The notes: generated from the letters alone by a model not told the origin. Positions 36,783 through 49,843 are shown, counted from the first letter of the stretch. The stretch is DNA of 64,000 nucleotides from Coriaria nepalensis (GCA_027186245.1 CP114493.1:7633501-7697500); one strand, 5' to 3'. A program made the numbers and translations.

Positions 36783-37569
36783 GAGGGAGAAGAAGGGATT
36801 AATTAGACTTAGAATGGGTCGGTTTTTAGCCCTTATACCGGAATTCATATGTTAATTGTATATAATATTATAATTTTTATCTGACCGTTGGAATTTGATC
36901 TAATGGTCTCAGTTGATAGGTAAGATAGATAAAGAAATATTGGGTAGGACCGGATCCGAACTCCTTACTAGCAGCTTCTGTCGTATGCCTGGATTTAAGA
37001 AAAAAAAAAAAAAAAAACCAGTTCAGAATCAGAGAAGAGAATCCCGACACGGCAGATATCAGTGTCGCTTCTAACACTTGTTTTGTCCGCTCCTTTTTAT
37101 AGTACTGTTTTAAAAGGCACGTCGGTACCTAATCTCTCTCTTCAGTCTCTGTCTCTCTGCGCATTAATACGTACTAAAATAGAGGTATTGGCAAAAGGGA
37201 ATGTGATCAGAAGTAGACTTGAATCAAGCAAAACCAAGAAGAGGGTATGGGCAACTTGAGATGTTACCAATGTGTCCATTTCATTCACTACCTTACGAAA
37301 AGCCCAGGAAAAAGACAAAAAAAAAAAAAAGGCAAGCCCATATTACACCATTAAAATACACAACCACAAATCACGACATCTTGATTTAGCACAGGTCTGT
37401 TACCACCAAAAAAAAAAAAAACGCATTGAAAGGAAAGGGTGAAGGCTGTGTATATACATGAAGATGGACCATTTCCATTACAAGAAGTGCCAAAATGTAA
37501 TCCCACATCTCAAGCCCATTAAAAAAAAAAAATAGAAAACAAATTTTAGATTTCAGAGAATTTTGTCGC
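36783..37569. other. Spacer before the CWC16 pseudogene
   Basis: Nothing supportable. Contains poly-A/T runs (37001-37018, 37317-37331, 37408-37422). These near-repeats may be footprints of retroposed sequence. Confidence 0.4.
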
Positions 37570-38893
37570 CTAAGATGTTCTTGCAGTAACTCGAGTTCCT
37601 TTCTGTCTGCTAGAAGAAACGCCAATCTGTGACCGTGCTGACGGTTTAAATTCTCCTGTAAGTAAGTTGGAAGCAGCAAAGGCACAGATTTTCCGCCTCT
37701 TTGATTCCGGCTCTAACCGTTTCTAATTAGGTAGAGAAGAAGACCCAGATGAGCCATGAAATATCGAGGAACTGTTAATCAAAGCTCGCTCATCTTTCCT
37801 GTTTCTGTCAAACATTGAAGAGAACCTTACTTTTGCTGCGGTTGTAGCATCTTCTTCCATAGCTGGAAGTAACCTGACACCAAGGCCCATCTTCCGAAAG
37901 GTACAGCTACTCTCTTCTTCTGACTCTGAGAAAACAGAACACCACACAGAGATGAATTATGAAAATAAATCATTTATAAGAGAGTGAAAATGATGAAGCA
38001 ATAAGATAGGTAACATACTCTAAGTTGGGCTCGAAGTGATTTATTAAGAGAGTAGTCATCAGAATACCTGGAATCAGAAACTCGCTGGGGGCGTGTACCA
38101 AGACAGGCTCGGCTTCTTTCTTTTTCTGCATATCTTTTTCTTGGGCGGTAAAATGGATCTGCAAGCTTACCCCTTTCTGGAAGAACAACCAATTAAAATA
38201 GAAATGAATGTTTATAGAGAAAACCAGAAGGATTAAAACATTCATGATTCAAACATATTGACAGGTAATAGAATCTCATAAGAGAGATAGAAGAACGAGG
38301 AGCCATTTGGGAAATATAGTTTAGTTGATATTCACACCAACCTTCATCTGCAGGGAGTTCAAATGTTTCTGCATCCTCAATGTCATACTCTGCAGGGAGT
38401 TCAAATGTTTCTGATAATCACTTACAAACAATTTTTTGGATCTGTTTGAATGACAATCTCATGCTTACAGCATGCTGACTTCATGGAAAATCTCCATATC
38501 TGAAACAAGGAACAATCCAAAATTGTCAAGAACTTGGCAGAAACAGTTCGGAAAGAACTTGAGAAGATCTTGGCACAAACAGTTAGGAAAGAACTTCCCG
38601 ATCGAGTTAAATAAGATATGAAGTAAATAATTGTTCAAAAAATAATTGAATGTCAATTGCTTTTAACCCTTGAAAAAATTAATGGCATTGCTATATATAG
38701 CCTTGTAAGTCATTAACATCTTTTATCTTCCAATAAAAAAAAATCCGAAACACATAAAAGGTTACAATCTTACTCAAATGAAACCTCAGTAGAATAATAG
38801 TTTCCAAATTGGTTCTTCTCAGGATTGGACCGAACACCCTTTGCTATCATAGAGTTGCATCCACCGCACTGTATGTTGAATGGCATCTCGAAT
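37570..38893 (-). pseudogene. CWC16/CCDC130 (DUF572) splicing-factor copy, decayed
   Basis: The minus strand keeps most exons of a CWC16/YJU2-like protein in order: FEMPFNIQCGGCNSMIAKGV (from 38893), IWRFSMKSACCKHEIVIQTD (from 38499), EYDIEDAETFELPADE (about 38395-38350), RGKLADPFYR (about 38177), KKKEAEPVLV, RVSDSRYSDDYSLNKSLRAQ, VRFSSMFDRNRKDERALINS, and KRLEPESKRRKI. Several splice sites are intact. It is broken by loss of the N-terminal exon, loss of the residues after QTDPKNC, reading-frame changes between DPFYR, KKKEAEP and RVSDSRY (about 38080-38160), and a TAG at 37725-37723 inside the conserved C-terminal part. CWC16 proteins act in the spliceosome. Preserved introns mean a duplicated gene, not a retrocopy. 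The parental family in Arabidopsis includes At1g25682. Confidence 0.88.
38347..38413. repeat. 25-bp direct repeat inside the pseudogene
   Basis: TCTGCAGGGAGTTCAAATGT plus TTCTG occurs at 38347-38371 and identically at 38389-38413, a 42-base tandem duplication. It sits exactly where the conserved segment after QTDPKNC is missing, so it probably arose with the lesion. Confidence 0.9.
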
Positions 38894-38980
38894 CTGAAAA
38901 GGCCATAAATTAATTTTGTCTTAAACTTAGTTCATAGACAAAAATATATTCAACATTTCTTCTTAATCTTATCGTTTATA

Positions 38981-39203
38981 GGAGTTATATTTAGATGAGT
39001 CATAATTCTTTCATTCCTAATTTATTATTACGTGTTTTACCACACATCCGATTGTATTTGGTCTCCTCCGCACATAACAAAATCATGTTAAACGTCTCCC
39101 TAATTTTATTCTCTATAAGGGCTATACCTAAATGATTCGTAATTATTTCATTTATAATTATATTTTTACGTATTTTACTACACATATATCTTAACATACA
39201 CAT
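38981..39203 (-). mobile_element. RTE-type LINE reverse-transcriptase C-terminal scrap
   Basis: The minus strand at 39203-39105 encodes MCMLRYMCSKIRKNIIINEI then ITNHLGIALIENKIRE. This matches the end of RTE-clade LINE reverse transcriptases (RMLRWMCG.TRKDKIRNE.I...VGVAPIEDK.RE). A second, more degraded copy of the same segment (KYNRMCGKTRNN) follows at about 39047-38981, making a 138-base imperfect tandem duplication. Decay continues on both sides to roughly 39440. No open polyprotein remains. Confidence 0.72.
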
Positions 39204-40855
39204 CTTTGTTACCTCAATCTTATGTATATGTTATCTTATAGTGGCTCAACACTCCGAGCTATAGAGTATAATTGGTCGAACGATCGTCTTGTAACATTTT
39301 CCTTTTAATCTGGTAAGCATCCTTCTATCGTATAAGACTCTTAATATTATCATTCATTTTATTCAACCTGCCTTAATCATACGATCTATATTTTCTCGTA
39401 TATCCTCAACATTTTAAATAATAAATCATAAATATAAAAAAACTTTATATTTTGGAATTTCTCTATCATCAATCTCGATTGAGTTATCAATTCTAAAAGA
39501 TCTTGACATTAGATAATATCAAACCTAATTCGGAGAAACAAGCCTCGACAATCAAATGATAAGAAACCCACCCTAATAATAGCAAAAAACACACTAATAA
39601 TTCATTTGATTTTTCAAAAATTACCCAATTGCCCATCCAAAATTTTAAAATATAGAAAAAAAAAAAAAACCCCATGTAAATAAAAATCAAACTAAACAAA
39701 ATCTCGCTGAAAAAATCGAATCAAACATAACTTATACGAATAATAAATACACATCGATAAGGCCATTTTCAAAACTCTATTTTAATGTATTTTAATAAAT
39801 TTTTAATCGCCTAAATAAATATTATTACCACTTAAATTTGATTCACCTAAAAACTAAATTTTAAAAAATTAAATTCTAAATAAACTTCAAGATAAACTGA
39901 CGGTTAAATAATTAAATAATCCGACTTAGCATTTGGAAATACATTTTATGGAGACATTAGATTGTTATATACTAATACATAAATTATTAAATTTAATAAA
40001 TTATTTTTAACTTATCAAGAAGATGATTTTTATAATTTATAATAATAAAAATACACATGAAATTATTCAATTTTAACTTAAATTTAGTTAATATATTATT
40101 TTTTGTATTATATTATTTAACTAATTAAAAATAATAATAAGAAATAATTAAACAGATTAAAAGTATACTTTATTTCTATTTTTTAAAATTATAACTAATA
40201 TACATATTTACAGAATCAATGTAAATTTTCATAAAGGAGGGAAGTGTGCCTAAAATTCCAAAAGGGGTGATGATAATGTTGTGTTTAAGCATGTGCACCC
40301 GACTGTCATTTGTGGCCCTCGAGGGCGACAAAGATCACGGCGGATCATGTCTTTTCACACCAAACTATCACAGTTTTACCGACATTTCCTTTTGTTTATT
40401 TTTTACTCATAATGAGAACATTACAATTATGTGATTAGATTAGAGTTTCACTGATTCTGAATGTGTGTCTATACATATATATTAGAACTTCAAACGGAAG
40501 TTTAGGTTGACCAAACGCTATTTCTATAGAAAGAAAGATTCCGGCTTGATTGTTGTTTTAACTTTTATACGATACAACAACTGAGCTAACTATTACAGCT
40601 TATGTAGGCCCTAACCAGCTGTTCCACCTAAACTAACACATTTTCTTCTACGTACAACAAGGACTTAAAAAAAGCCATAGTTTACGTAAAGTTTTTTTTT
40701 TTTTTTTTTGTTTTTTTTAAATTCGGAAATTCTTTTACATATTTTCAATAATAAGATATAAATTTTGAAAAAGCCGTTGGATCCAATATCATTACATAAA
40801 AGTTAAGCTGCAACGTGTTGTGTTGAACAAAATAAAATATAAAAAATTTAAAAAA
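39204..40855. other. AT-rich spacer upstream of tRNA-Leu
   Basis: The first 240 bases may be more RTE-derived debris (39230-39430). The rest is strongly AT-rich, with poly-A at 39657-39669 and poly-T at 40692-40710. A short plus-strand frame at 40246-40434 is not convincing. Confidence 0.4.

Positions 40856-40935
<80 letters not shown>
40856..40935 (-). tRNA. trnL-UAG: tRNA-Leu (anticodon UAG)
   Basis: The minus strand folds as a class II tRNA with a long variable arm. The acceptor stem is GACAGTT with AGCTGTC (one G-T wobble), discriminator A at 40856. The D arm contains GGCCGAGTGGTCTAAGGC. The anticodon stem CCAGA/TCTGG has loop TTTAGGC, so the anticodon is TAG (reads CUA). The T arm is GTGGG TTCAAAT CCCAC. 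No intron and no encoded CCA, as normal for nuclear tRNA genes. Internal A and B boxes (TGGCCGAGTGG, GGTTCAAATCC) are intact, so it is probably functional. Confidence 0.97.
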
Positions 40936-41371
40936 CTATGAATATTACTTGCAATTAAAAATAAATATTAGGCCCAAATAACAATTATGGGCTACATGGC
41001 CCAAAGTAGGAGATTGTACCAATGTAGTAGAATATACACGTAGGCATACACGTGTACAAGTTGTTAGTTATCTCTCTCTCACTGAACAGTGAACAGTATG
41101 TTAGCAAACCAATGTAATCATGCTAGTTAATGTAAATCAAATGCAAGTCATTCATCAGTTCTTTTATCACAATGTTATATGACCGAGCTATAGACTTGAG
41201 GAAAATGAAATTACTAGGCCAAAGTAAACTGTTAGATGGTTTTTTGTTTCCTGAATTTTCACTGGCCTCCTAATCAAATCATTATGTAAACTTTTAGATG
41301 ACATTTATATAATGGTGGAGTTTACAACAAGTAATACACAAATTCTATGCTTTCCTTCTTTATTTGTCACC
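40936..41371. other. Spacer between tRNA-Leu and CHUP1
   Basis: The tRNA promoter flank and the CHUP1 3' UTR must lie here. CAA-rich words occur upstream of the tRNA. Nothing else seen. Confidence 0.5.
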
Positions 41372-44300
41372 TCATGTTCGCGTATTACTACTAATCACAC
41401 GGTTCCTCAACTCTTCAAATGCTTTCATGCTCTCTGCATCAAAACCTCCAGCAAACTGCACAACATACAATATCCATTGCATTAACATTACAATAAATGT
41501 TTGGAAAATGGTTTTACTCCATAGGCTTGGATCAATACCTGGTGAACACGGAAAGCAAAGCGAACTCCTTGCAAGGCTATAAACTCTCTTTGCGGCTCCT
41601 TATCGGGATCACTCATTGCATCAAGCTCTGATGCTACTCGCTTCATATACTTCATTGCCAATTGTACAGACGACAACTTGATCTGTTACATCAATAAAAA
41701 TGCAATCAAGTTATTAAATTGCTCATAAACTTAGGGTTAATTATGATAAAAACCATTTCCCTTAAATCACATATACCTTGCCAACAACTCCAGAATCTAA
41801 TAACCAATCCACAGGAATTCCAAATTCCCTGTATCGAGACGTAGCCATGTCTCTTGTACGTAAGAGCGCATACACACTCTGCTCAACCCTGCCGAAGAAC
41901 AGAATGATGATCATTACAAAATGCTTATAGAAATCAAACATGTAGGTTCATGTAGTAGTATTTTTTTGGTGTTAATAGAATTAGAAGGGAAAAATATACG
42001 TACTTTTCGAGCAAGGAGTACATTTTCTTTAAAGCGGCTTCACATGAGAGAGAAGGGTCATCAACAAAAGAGGAGACTCTCTTCTCCAGTTTAATCAAAT
42101 CCTGGTATTCAAAAGCTGCCTCTCTTAATGCGTCTGCCTTTCCTTCCGGCCAATCAAAGTGCTTGAGCACTGCCCGTTCATCAACCTTACCAAATTCGGA
42201 AGATGAAAAGCATTGTTATTATCAGATAGAGAAGGAGGAGACATTAAAAGGAGAGAGAGGAAAAAAAAAACTGATAGCATACCAAGAAAGAAAGTTCTTC
42301 ATCGAGCCAGTTGACAAAGGTGACAAGATCTTCTATGTTAGAGAATGAAGCAGCCCGGACTTCACTTGCCAATGACATGACAAAGTCTCCTTGAGTTTCC
42401 ACATCAGCTTTCACCTATATAGAAAGGAAACTTATATCCAATGCCTATGAATAGAGAAAATTTATTAAACAAAAGAGAAAAATGATTTCTACTCACAGCT
42501 AAGAGGAATGATGATCTGTTTTGAATCTCTCCAATCATGTTGCTTCTTGCATTTGATGCATCAGATGTTGAAGAAGAAAGAGCAGAAGAAGCGTCTTTCT
42601 TCGCCTCTCTTTTCATCAATGACTGATAGAATTCAACTACCTCATTAGACCTATGAACTTTATCACCACCTCCAGGTCCTCTAAATAGGCTTCCAGGAGG
42701 AGGAGGTGGACGAGGTGGTCCGCCAGGTGGTGGTGGTGGGCCACCAGGAGGAGGTGGCGGTGGAGCTCCCGGTACTCCACCTGAAAGACTAGGCAGCCCT
42801 TTACTTTCATTTCCACCACCTCCTGATCTAGGAGGTGGCCTCGGAACCCTAGGCGGCCTCTTCTCTATTTCCGCAAGCTTCATCTTGCTTATGACCGGAG
42901 AAGAATCAACCGTATTATTCCCACCGTCCAATTGATCACCCGTATTTCGAGAAACAACCGTTTTTTCTTTTAGTTGAGCAAGTTTTGGCGGCAAAGGGAC
43001 AATTACTCTCTCTCTTTGATCTCCTTTATTACTCGTCAAATTATTATCACCACCAAACTTCTCGGCCCTTGCCTGCTCAGCTCTTTCCTTGATTTGCTTC
43101 TCCCTCTCCAAAGCAAGCTTATGCCTATCTTTAAAAGCCGGGTACTTCTCATCAAGAACCCCTTCAACTGATTTCGACATCAGTTGGAACGAGGCTGCAA
43201 CCGAATTAAGAGAGTCGTTATTAGAAGACCTATCAGGCGAGCCAGGATATTCTTGCTCTGCCTTTCCAAAGGAAGTTATAGCAACTGTATCACTCGCATT
43301 TCTAAGCATCAAAGATTCTAATGGGCCCCGCGATCTTTGGCTCGTACTTATCCTTCCAGGTGACCCTCCAGAAAAGGACTGGGACAGTGATAACGAAATG
43401 TTTGAATCGTCTTTGCTTCGACCCCATTTCTTCAATTTTTGAATCAAGCTAGGTTTCTTGCTAATACTACTATACCTACTCATGGAACTATCAATTGAAG
43501 CATTGTCAAAATCCTCACTCCCTGGAGAAGATGGGTGTGAAAAGTTGCTCTCAAGATCTGTGTCGCCTTGACCACGTTCTGACCCGGCATACTCTAACAT
43601 TAGCTGTTTAGCTCTCTCTTGAGATTTTGGGCTTAAGTTTTTGCTTAGATCGCGGGCTGATACTTTTCCGGAAGGTGTTTGGTAGTTACGCAGTTCATAC
43701 CTCAAGCAAGCATTGACCCAACGGAGATAAACTAACTCTTCGACTTCACTAAACCGGTTAATCTGAAGCCCTTCTACTTGCTTTAATAGGTCCTCATTAG
43801 TATGCCTCAAAGCATTGACCTCTTCCCGTACATTAGCGACCATTTCGGTCTGATAGGAGAAAATAAACAAGAGGATTTTAGAACTAAAACAATTTAATGA
43901 AGTATGAGGGAATTTGAAGTGATTAGTAGTAGAACCTCTGTCATGGAGGAGAGAGTACGGATTCGCCCTTCAGCTGCATCTAATTTTACAGTCAACTCCC
44001 GCTTTTCGTGTTGAAGTTCTCTGTTCTTCCTCTTAAGCTCTACAACTTCAATTTCTAACTCCTTAACAGCTTTCAATTTTTTTTCAACTTCACCATCTTT
44101 CTTCAACGCCTCTTCCTCCTTCACCTGAAGACCTGTAACTTGCTGCTTAAGCAACAACAGCTGACCTTTCGTTTGGTTCGCATCAAGCTGAATCTGCCTC
44201 TGAAGCTCCTTGATCTTATTCTTCGCCACTTCCAACTCCTTCTTTGCCATAACTCCTTGTGAGATATCCTCTTGAAGCTTCTTCCTTTCAGCCTGCAAGG

Positions 44301-45023
44301 AGTTAATGGTAATATTGAGCATGTCGATTTCGACACTCCTGATTTTGAGTTGTCTTTGTAGCTCAACAATGTCAGATTCTTGCTCCTTTAATCCATAGTA
44401 CTCGAGCAATTCACCTTCGAGTTTGACTTCTCTCTCCTCCAATTCCTTGACTAGATTACGTAGCCGTTCTAGTTCACTTGCATTGACTTCCATTTCTGTT
44501 TCGTAAACTTTATCCTTTTGGGACTTATCCTTGCTTGGAAATGGAAATTCAATTTCTCCAGATAGAAGGTCTTCAAATTCAGGTAAAATATCATCATCGT
44601 TTTCTATGTTGGGTTGAATACTAGGAGCTCGGTCAAAGACACTGCTTATTAGTTTAACTTCCTCCTCTTCCTCCTCCGCCTAAAATATAACATCATGTTA
44701 ACTAACTTAATAGAATATTGTATAAAAACATGTTAAAATTGTAAACCGGATATGTACTTACATGATTATCTTTGCTGGTTTGGGTAGAATATGTAAGTTC
44801 TCGTTTCTCTTCACCATTTTCTGAGTGATAAGAAAAGAAATGATATTAAAAATCCCCATAAGTGAACTTTTTATGAACTAGAAAAATAATTTATCGAAGA
44901 GGTGAAAAGTATACCAGGAAGCTTCGTAAGTGGTGCCGAGGAGCTCGAGTTTTTTACGTTGAGCTGCTTAACTGCATAGGCTGCAATTGAAGCAGCGACC
45001 ACAAGGCCTAATCTAACAATCAT
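41372..45023 (-). CDS. CHUP1: CHUP1, chloroplast positioning actin regulator
   Basis: Nine coding exons, minus strand: 45023-44915, 44820-44762, 44679-43936, 43849-42497, 42414-42283, 42185-42004, 41888-41777, 41682-41539, 41455-41372; 972 aa (Arabidopsis about 1004). The N-terminal hydrophobic segment MIVRLGLVVAASIAAYAVKQ anchors the protein in the chloroplast outer envelope. An acidic stretch with ILPEFEDLLSGEIEFP precedes a coiled coil (about 130-370). The proline-rich region (about 636-694) has PPPPPPGGPPPPPGGPPRPP, a profilin-binding type. The conserved C-terminal domain has EVVEFYQSLMKREAKKD, VKADVETQGDFVMSLASEVR, FDWPEGKADALREAAFEYQD and GVRFAFRVHQFAGGFDAES. CHUP1 builds the short actin filaments that move chloroplasts in response to light. 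All introns are GT-AG. Confidence 0.97.
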
Positions 45024-46946
45024 CTAGGAAATTACAAACTCGCTACTCATCATTGAAAACCAAACCAGTCCATTTCTTCCAACGTTCACCATGACTCTGA
45101 TAAATATTTCTACCCATTAGAGGCCAGAAAAAGTGCATTATTCAGAAAAAAGCCCAATTCAGAAACGTTCCATCTCTATGCAAAAATTAGGTGTAATCAA
45201 ATAATCAAGTCTATCTATAAGTAATTACAACCATATCAGATACACAGAGCTTTCATGGAACAAACAAAAACTTACTTGTTTCCAAAGAGTTTGAGATAAA
45301 CAGGAGTATGAGGCGAAACAGCTCCCATGCTTAGCTAAGGGAGCCAACAGCAGCCACCAAATAACTAGTGGCCAATCTTTTCTGCAAGGGGATGTACCTG
45401 TATAAGGATTATCTAGAGACAAAACAAACCAAATATAACGAAACCAAAATGACATACAGACAGTTAAAAAGAAAAAGGAGTGGAAAAGAGGAGAGAAGCT
45501 TGTCTTATCACAGTGAGATATATGTTATTGTCCAACATTTAATTTTGGGTGGGAGGAAGGTTAGAAATGTTAATTAATTGATTTAAAAAAATAAAATAAA
45601 AAACCCAGATGAGCAATTTCATTATCATTTGTTATGCTTTTATTTGGCTTACCACAAAATAGAAGGGTGGAAAGAAAAGTGGATGGGGGTTGGTTTGGTA
45701 TTTTGAGGAAAAAGGGTGGGGACTGAAATGAGGAAGACATCTTCTTAGCATATGATATGGAAATTGTTGGTAAACAGTAAAGGGAAAGTAAACCTAAACT
45801 TCTTTAGCTCAATCAAACCCAACCCAAGCCATACCATCATATGCTGATAAACTTTTTGGCATTTCTCTTGAGATTTGTTATCTTCTGGTTGTGTGTATTA
45901 GAAGAAAACAAGTGTCTCTACCTTCACCATCTTTAAAAAAAAAATTGCTAAGAATATTTGCTAAAAACCAAATTGATTTAATATTTCCAGAAGATAAGTA
46001 ACAAAATTAGTAAGATCTAATAAAGGGCAAGAGGACTGCACTTAGCCACGGCATCATTGCGTTTGCAGCCAAATTATCATCCGAAAATCCTTGTGGGGTG
46101 TTTTTTTTTTTGGGAGACCGTCATTAAATCCACGCCGCTTTCAAGCAGCCAGCCCCTCCTTTGGAATTTATCTGGAAAAGAGGAAACCCACGTGGATTTC
46201 CAGATGAACAAAATTGAAAGCTTCCTAGTTCACTAATTATCTATAAACTACTAAGATAAATTTAATTAATTAAATAGTCTGTCAGCTAAGTGGGGAGAAA
46301 AAATAATAGAAGATGAAGATACCAGCTGGAGATTGAGAGTGAAATCACTTTCTAGCAGATGAGTACGCTGCCAAGCACGGCGGCGCTAGAGTTCAAGCCG
46401 CCCCGTACGCCTCTTGGCTGCAATGACTTTTGACCGCTTTCCCTGTTCTTTTTCTTAACCAGAGCGTTTCTAACATTTATGTTACTGTTTTATTTTGAGG
46501 CCATAGTATGAATAATTAAAATTTTAAACCGAGAGCAGAATTCAACTAGAGGTCGCAACTTTACTAAAATTCTTGAACTGCAGTTTAAGAATTATTTTCA
46601 TTTTATCCTCCTAGATTGATTGAAACCTTTATAAATTTAGCAGATGATAGTAATACAAGCGGGACTAGGGAAGAATCCAATTCTTCCCAACACAAATCTG
46701 TATATATATATAATTTTTTTCTTTTTTTTCAAGACAGTTTGGTCATAGTGAAGTTTAAACTCGGATGCATAAGAAAAAGAGTAGAAGGGGGTGATGACCC
46801 TGCAAATTTCATCTTGTATAATGAGAAATTGAGCAAGTAAAGTATTTATTACACAGAAAAAACACAATCCGAGGTCCCATAATTCATGGGACAACCAAAT
46901 TAACAATCGAACCATCTCTATATCTGAAAAAGCCTTGTTAGCACAG
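45024..46946. other. Spacer: CHUP1 promoter and SLH-gene 3' flank
   Basis: Next to 45023 is the CHUP1 leader; GT-AG-like signals around 45240-45460 allow a leader intron that cannot be proved. A small GC-rich patch (46360-46440) stands out in AT-rich surroundings. No gene recognised. Confidence 0.45.
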
Positions 46947-49843
46947 TCAACCTTGGTTGTCCCATTTCCACCTCCGGCCCACCTCCTCCAGAACCTTCGA
47001 CCTTGCTTGGCTCTTTCTCGCTTCATCTTCTACCCATGATCTGCATTCATATTTTTCCCACCGGTTAGTACAGATTTATAAAAAGACTAAAAAAAACTAA
47101 AAAAACAATATTTTAATTTACCTAAGAATCCGAATGGCTTCTATCTCGGCTTCAAGGACAGATTTCGTATCGATCGTTTCTTCACATCGGATCAGTAAAT
47201 CGCTTAAAACATCACCCAAACTACACTGCTCAGACACATATATAGCCCCCTCCGAAGCAAGCTTTTCTGTCATCAAATCAACTTCTTCTTTCAGGCTAAG
47301 AACCAGTTGTCTCTGACAATCCATGGCCGCCTTCTCCTTCAAATTTTCTGAGAAAAACTTCTCTTGAACAATCTGCTCCTCTTCCAAAGCACTAGCTGCA
47401 GCAAGATAATCCTTTTCTGCCTCAGACAGGCGGATTTTCTCTTCTTTCTGTTTCTCTTCCCAGACCTTCCGTAGAATTCCTCTGTCTAGCAATTCCATCT
47501 TGATTTGTTCCATAACAGCTTTTCTTGTTATGCTCTGAGATTTTAGTCTAGATAATTCGATTTGAATTGCTTCAGTCATTCTTCCACTTGCCAATGCCAC
47601 CATTGCTTGTGTCTTCGTTGCAGGCTTGTTTGGCTGCAACCTCTTGATATGTCCTGTCGAAGGATTAATGTATGCCTTCCACTTCCAGGGTTTTAAAAAA
47701 AAAAATTTAAAAACTAAAGAAAGAGGAAGAAAGGAATACCAAAAACTTTTCTGAGAATGCTTTTTTCCTCTGCGAAAAAGTCCATAAAAAGCTCAGGTGA
47801 TGCATCAGAGGTGATATCCTTCATGTCCATAAAACTCACTTTTGTACTTGATATCTGGACTGTAGACAAGTCAGGTTTTAAAAAGCTATGACAGCCCGAT
47901 GATTCATCAGCTAATGTATTTGAGACAAAACAAGAATTGAAGACCATTTTTTGAAATTCAGTTACCTGCTCAAGCATTCCACCCACAAATTCATACTCTA
48001 ATTGGGCTTTCCAGTCAATCAGATCCTGCCGATTGATAAACCTGCAGAAATATTATATATTTCAGTTTTAAACAGAGTTGGAATAAATTTCAATATATTT
48101 ATATAATAATATTACCTGTCTGGTAAAAAATAAACATTCTCTTGGCTTTCTGAACCATCAAATGCTGAATTCTTCCATGATAACTTGCTATGAACGATAC
48201 CAGCCTCCGCTAATGCTGAATGCAAAATATCAGGGCCGTGAATTCAAATTTCTATTGTGCCCAAAATAATTTCCAAATTACTCAGGCCACTAAGTTTAGG
48301 CCTTCATGATATTTATTCACGCCTATTCAATAACTTGCTACTCTCAGGATCAAAGCTTACCTTGAATGAACCCAAAATCTGGGTCGTCAGGACTAACATC
48401 ATCAAATGCGGCAGCTTTCAATCCAGATGGTAAAACTGATGGAGCAATGCGATGCTTTGGATGCCTATAAGCCAAAACATATAAAGAATAAATGCAAGAG
48501 TTTCATAAATTTGAATGCTTTGTACCAAACAGTTGGGTTTTTGGATCAGTTTTTACCTTTCCAATGTTGAATTAATTCGAACCAGCCATCTTGCATACTC
48601 CCTTCTAGTGCACAATTCGCCAGCCTCTATATCAGCTTCAACAATCTGTACACCTTAGTTAAAGTTGATACATTCATGCTCAGAGCTGGACCCAAAAACT
48701 TATTTATTGCAACATGATATAAAATATTAGAACTATGATAATAAGAAAATTATCACAATTAGAGATTCATTTCTAGTTCTTGATGTTTGCTGAAAATATC
48801 TTCATTCTCGTCCCAGCTATAAATAAACACAAATGGTTCTAGAAGAACACCTTGAGTTTCTTCAAAACTGACAGAGCTTCCTCTTGGGCCGAATCCAAAC
48901 GAACAGGGATTGTAACACGCTCATGCTTATGCATTAACCCTGATCATTATCATGACATTTAAATCATAAATCATAAACGCAATAGTTTCTTCAGAACTAA
49001 CATCATGTCCAAACAATAAACATCATCCCAGACTTCGTGTACCTGATGTCAAAGTATCAGTAGGGGCATCAGTTGTAGACTGGGCTTCTGCATCCACAGC
49101 ATCCACATTTGACACACTGTACTCAACTGTTTCACCTTCACCTTCTTTTGTTTCAGTTCGGCTAAAAATCCTTTGGAAAGCATACAAGGTCTGAAATTTC
49201 AACCCTGCCAAATGCAAAATCCTGATCTCCTCAAGCCAATGCAATCAATTCCAATTCCAATTTCAAAAGCACCCAACTATTATTCAGCACTAGAATAATA
49301 TACATACCCAAATTTGGAATAGTACCTAATGAAAGAAGCAATGCAGTGCAAAGAACTAACCTTTTCTGGAGAGTGAAAAGTAAGCAAAGAAAGCGACCAG
49401 AACAGCGAGGGACGTCCCAACAATCCCTATTACAAATGGATGCCCTCCTGCACATACACCCAAAAAAAAAAAGACTCATATCACTATCCCATTGCTTTAC
49501 AACGATGAATCTAGGTCAAACTATATGCAATTTTAGGTCGAAGGAAGTGGAACGGACCTGTTTTTTCCTTGCGGACAGGAGAATCGACGATTTCCCAACC
49601 GCGATAGCTATTATTACTGTTTGGGTTGGGGTCTGGAGAAGACCATTCCAGATCGAGGCTTCTCTCTGCAAATGAAGCAGGGAGAGAGAGCTTAGGGTAA
49701 GTGGTTCTTAAGTTTCGGAGGAACGGACTCGGGGCGGTGAAAATGGAGGCATTGCGGCGGCGAAAGAGGGACGGGGAGTGGGTGAGGAGGAAGCGTGAAG
49801 TGGTGGGTGCAGAAGTAAGAGAAGAGTAAGAAGAAGAACACAT
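46947..49843 (-). CDS. Plastid SLH-domain protein, membrane-anchored with coiled coil
   Basis: Ten coding exons, minus strand: 49843-49558, 49447-49361, 49204-49043, 48939-48851, 48645-48557, 48464-48361, 48215-48116, 48041-47740, 47653-47122, 47040-46947; 614 aa, phases consistent. A Ser/Arg-rich N-terminus suggests a plastid transit peptide. A membrane segment (about 98-120, FVIGIVGTSLAVLVAFFAYF) comes next. In the middle are S-layer-homology-like segments (EAGELCTRREYARWLVRINS; FGFIQALAEAGIVHSKL; FINRQDLIDWKAQLEYE; FMDMKDITSDASPELFMDF). The C-terminal third is a long charged coiled coil ending in WVEDEARKSQAR. The family function is little known. In Arabidopsis a homologue (At3g25680) is the neighbour of CHUP1 (At3g25690), as here. 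Confidence 0.9.

Noticed and set aside
40246..40434. 62-codon plus-strand frame near tRNA-Leu
   Set aside because: Isolated, no family resemblance, weak start context in AT-rich spacer.
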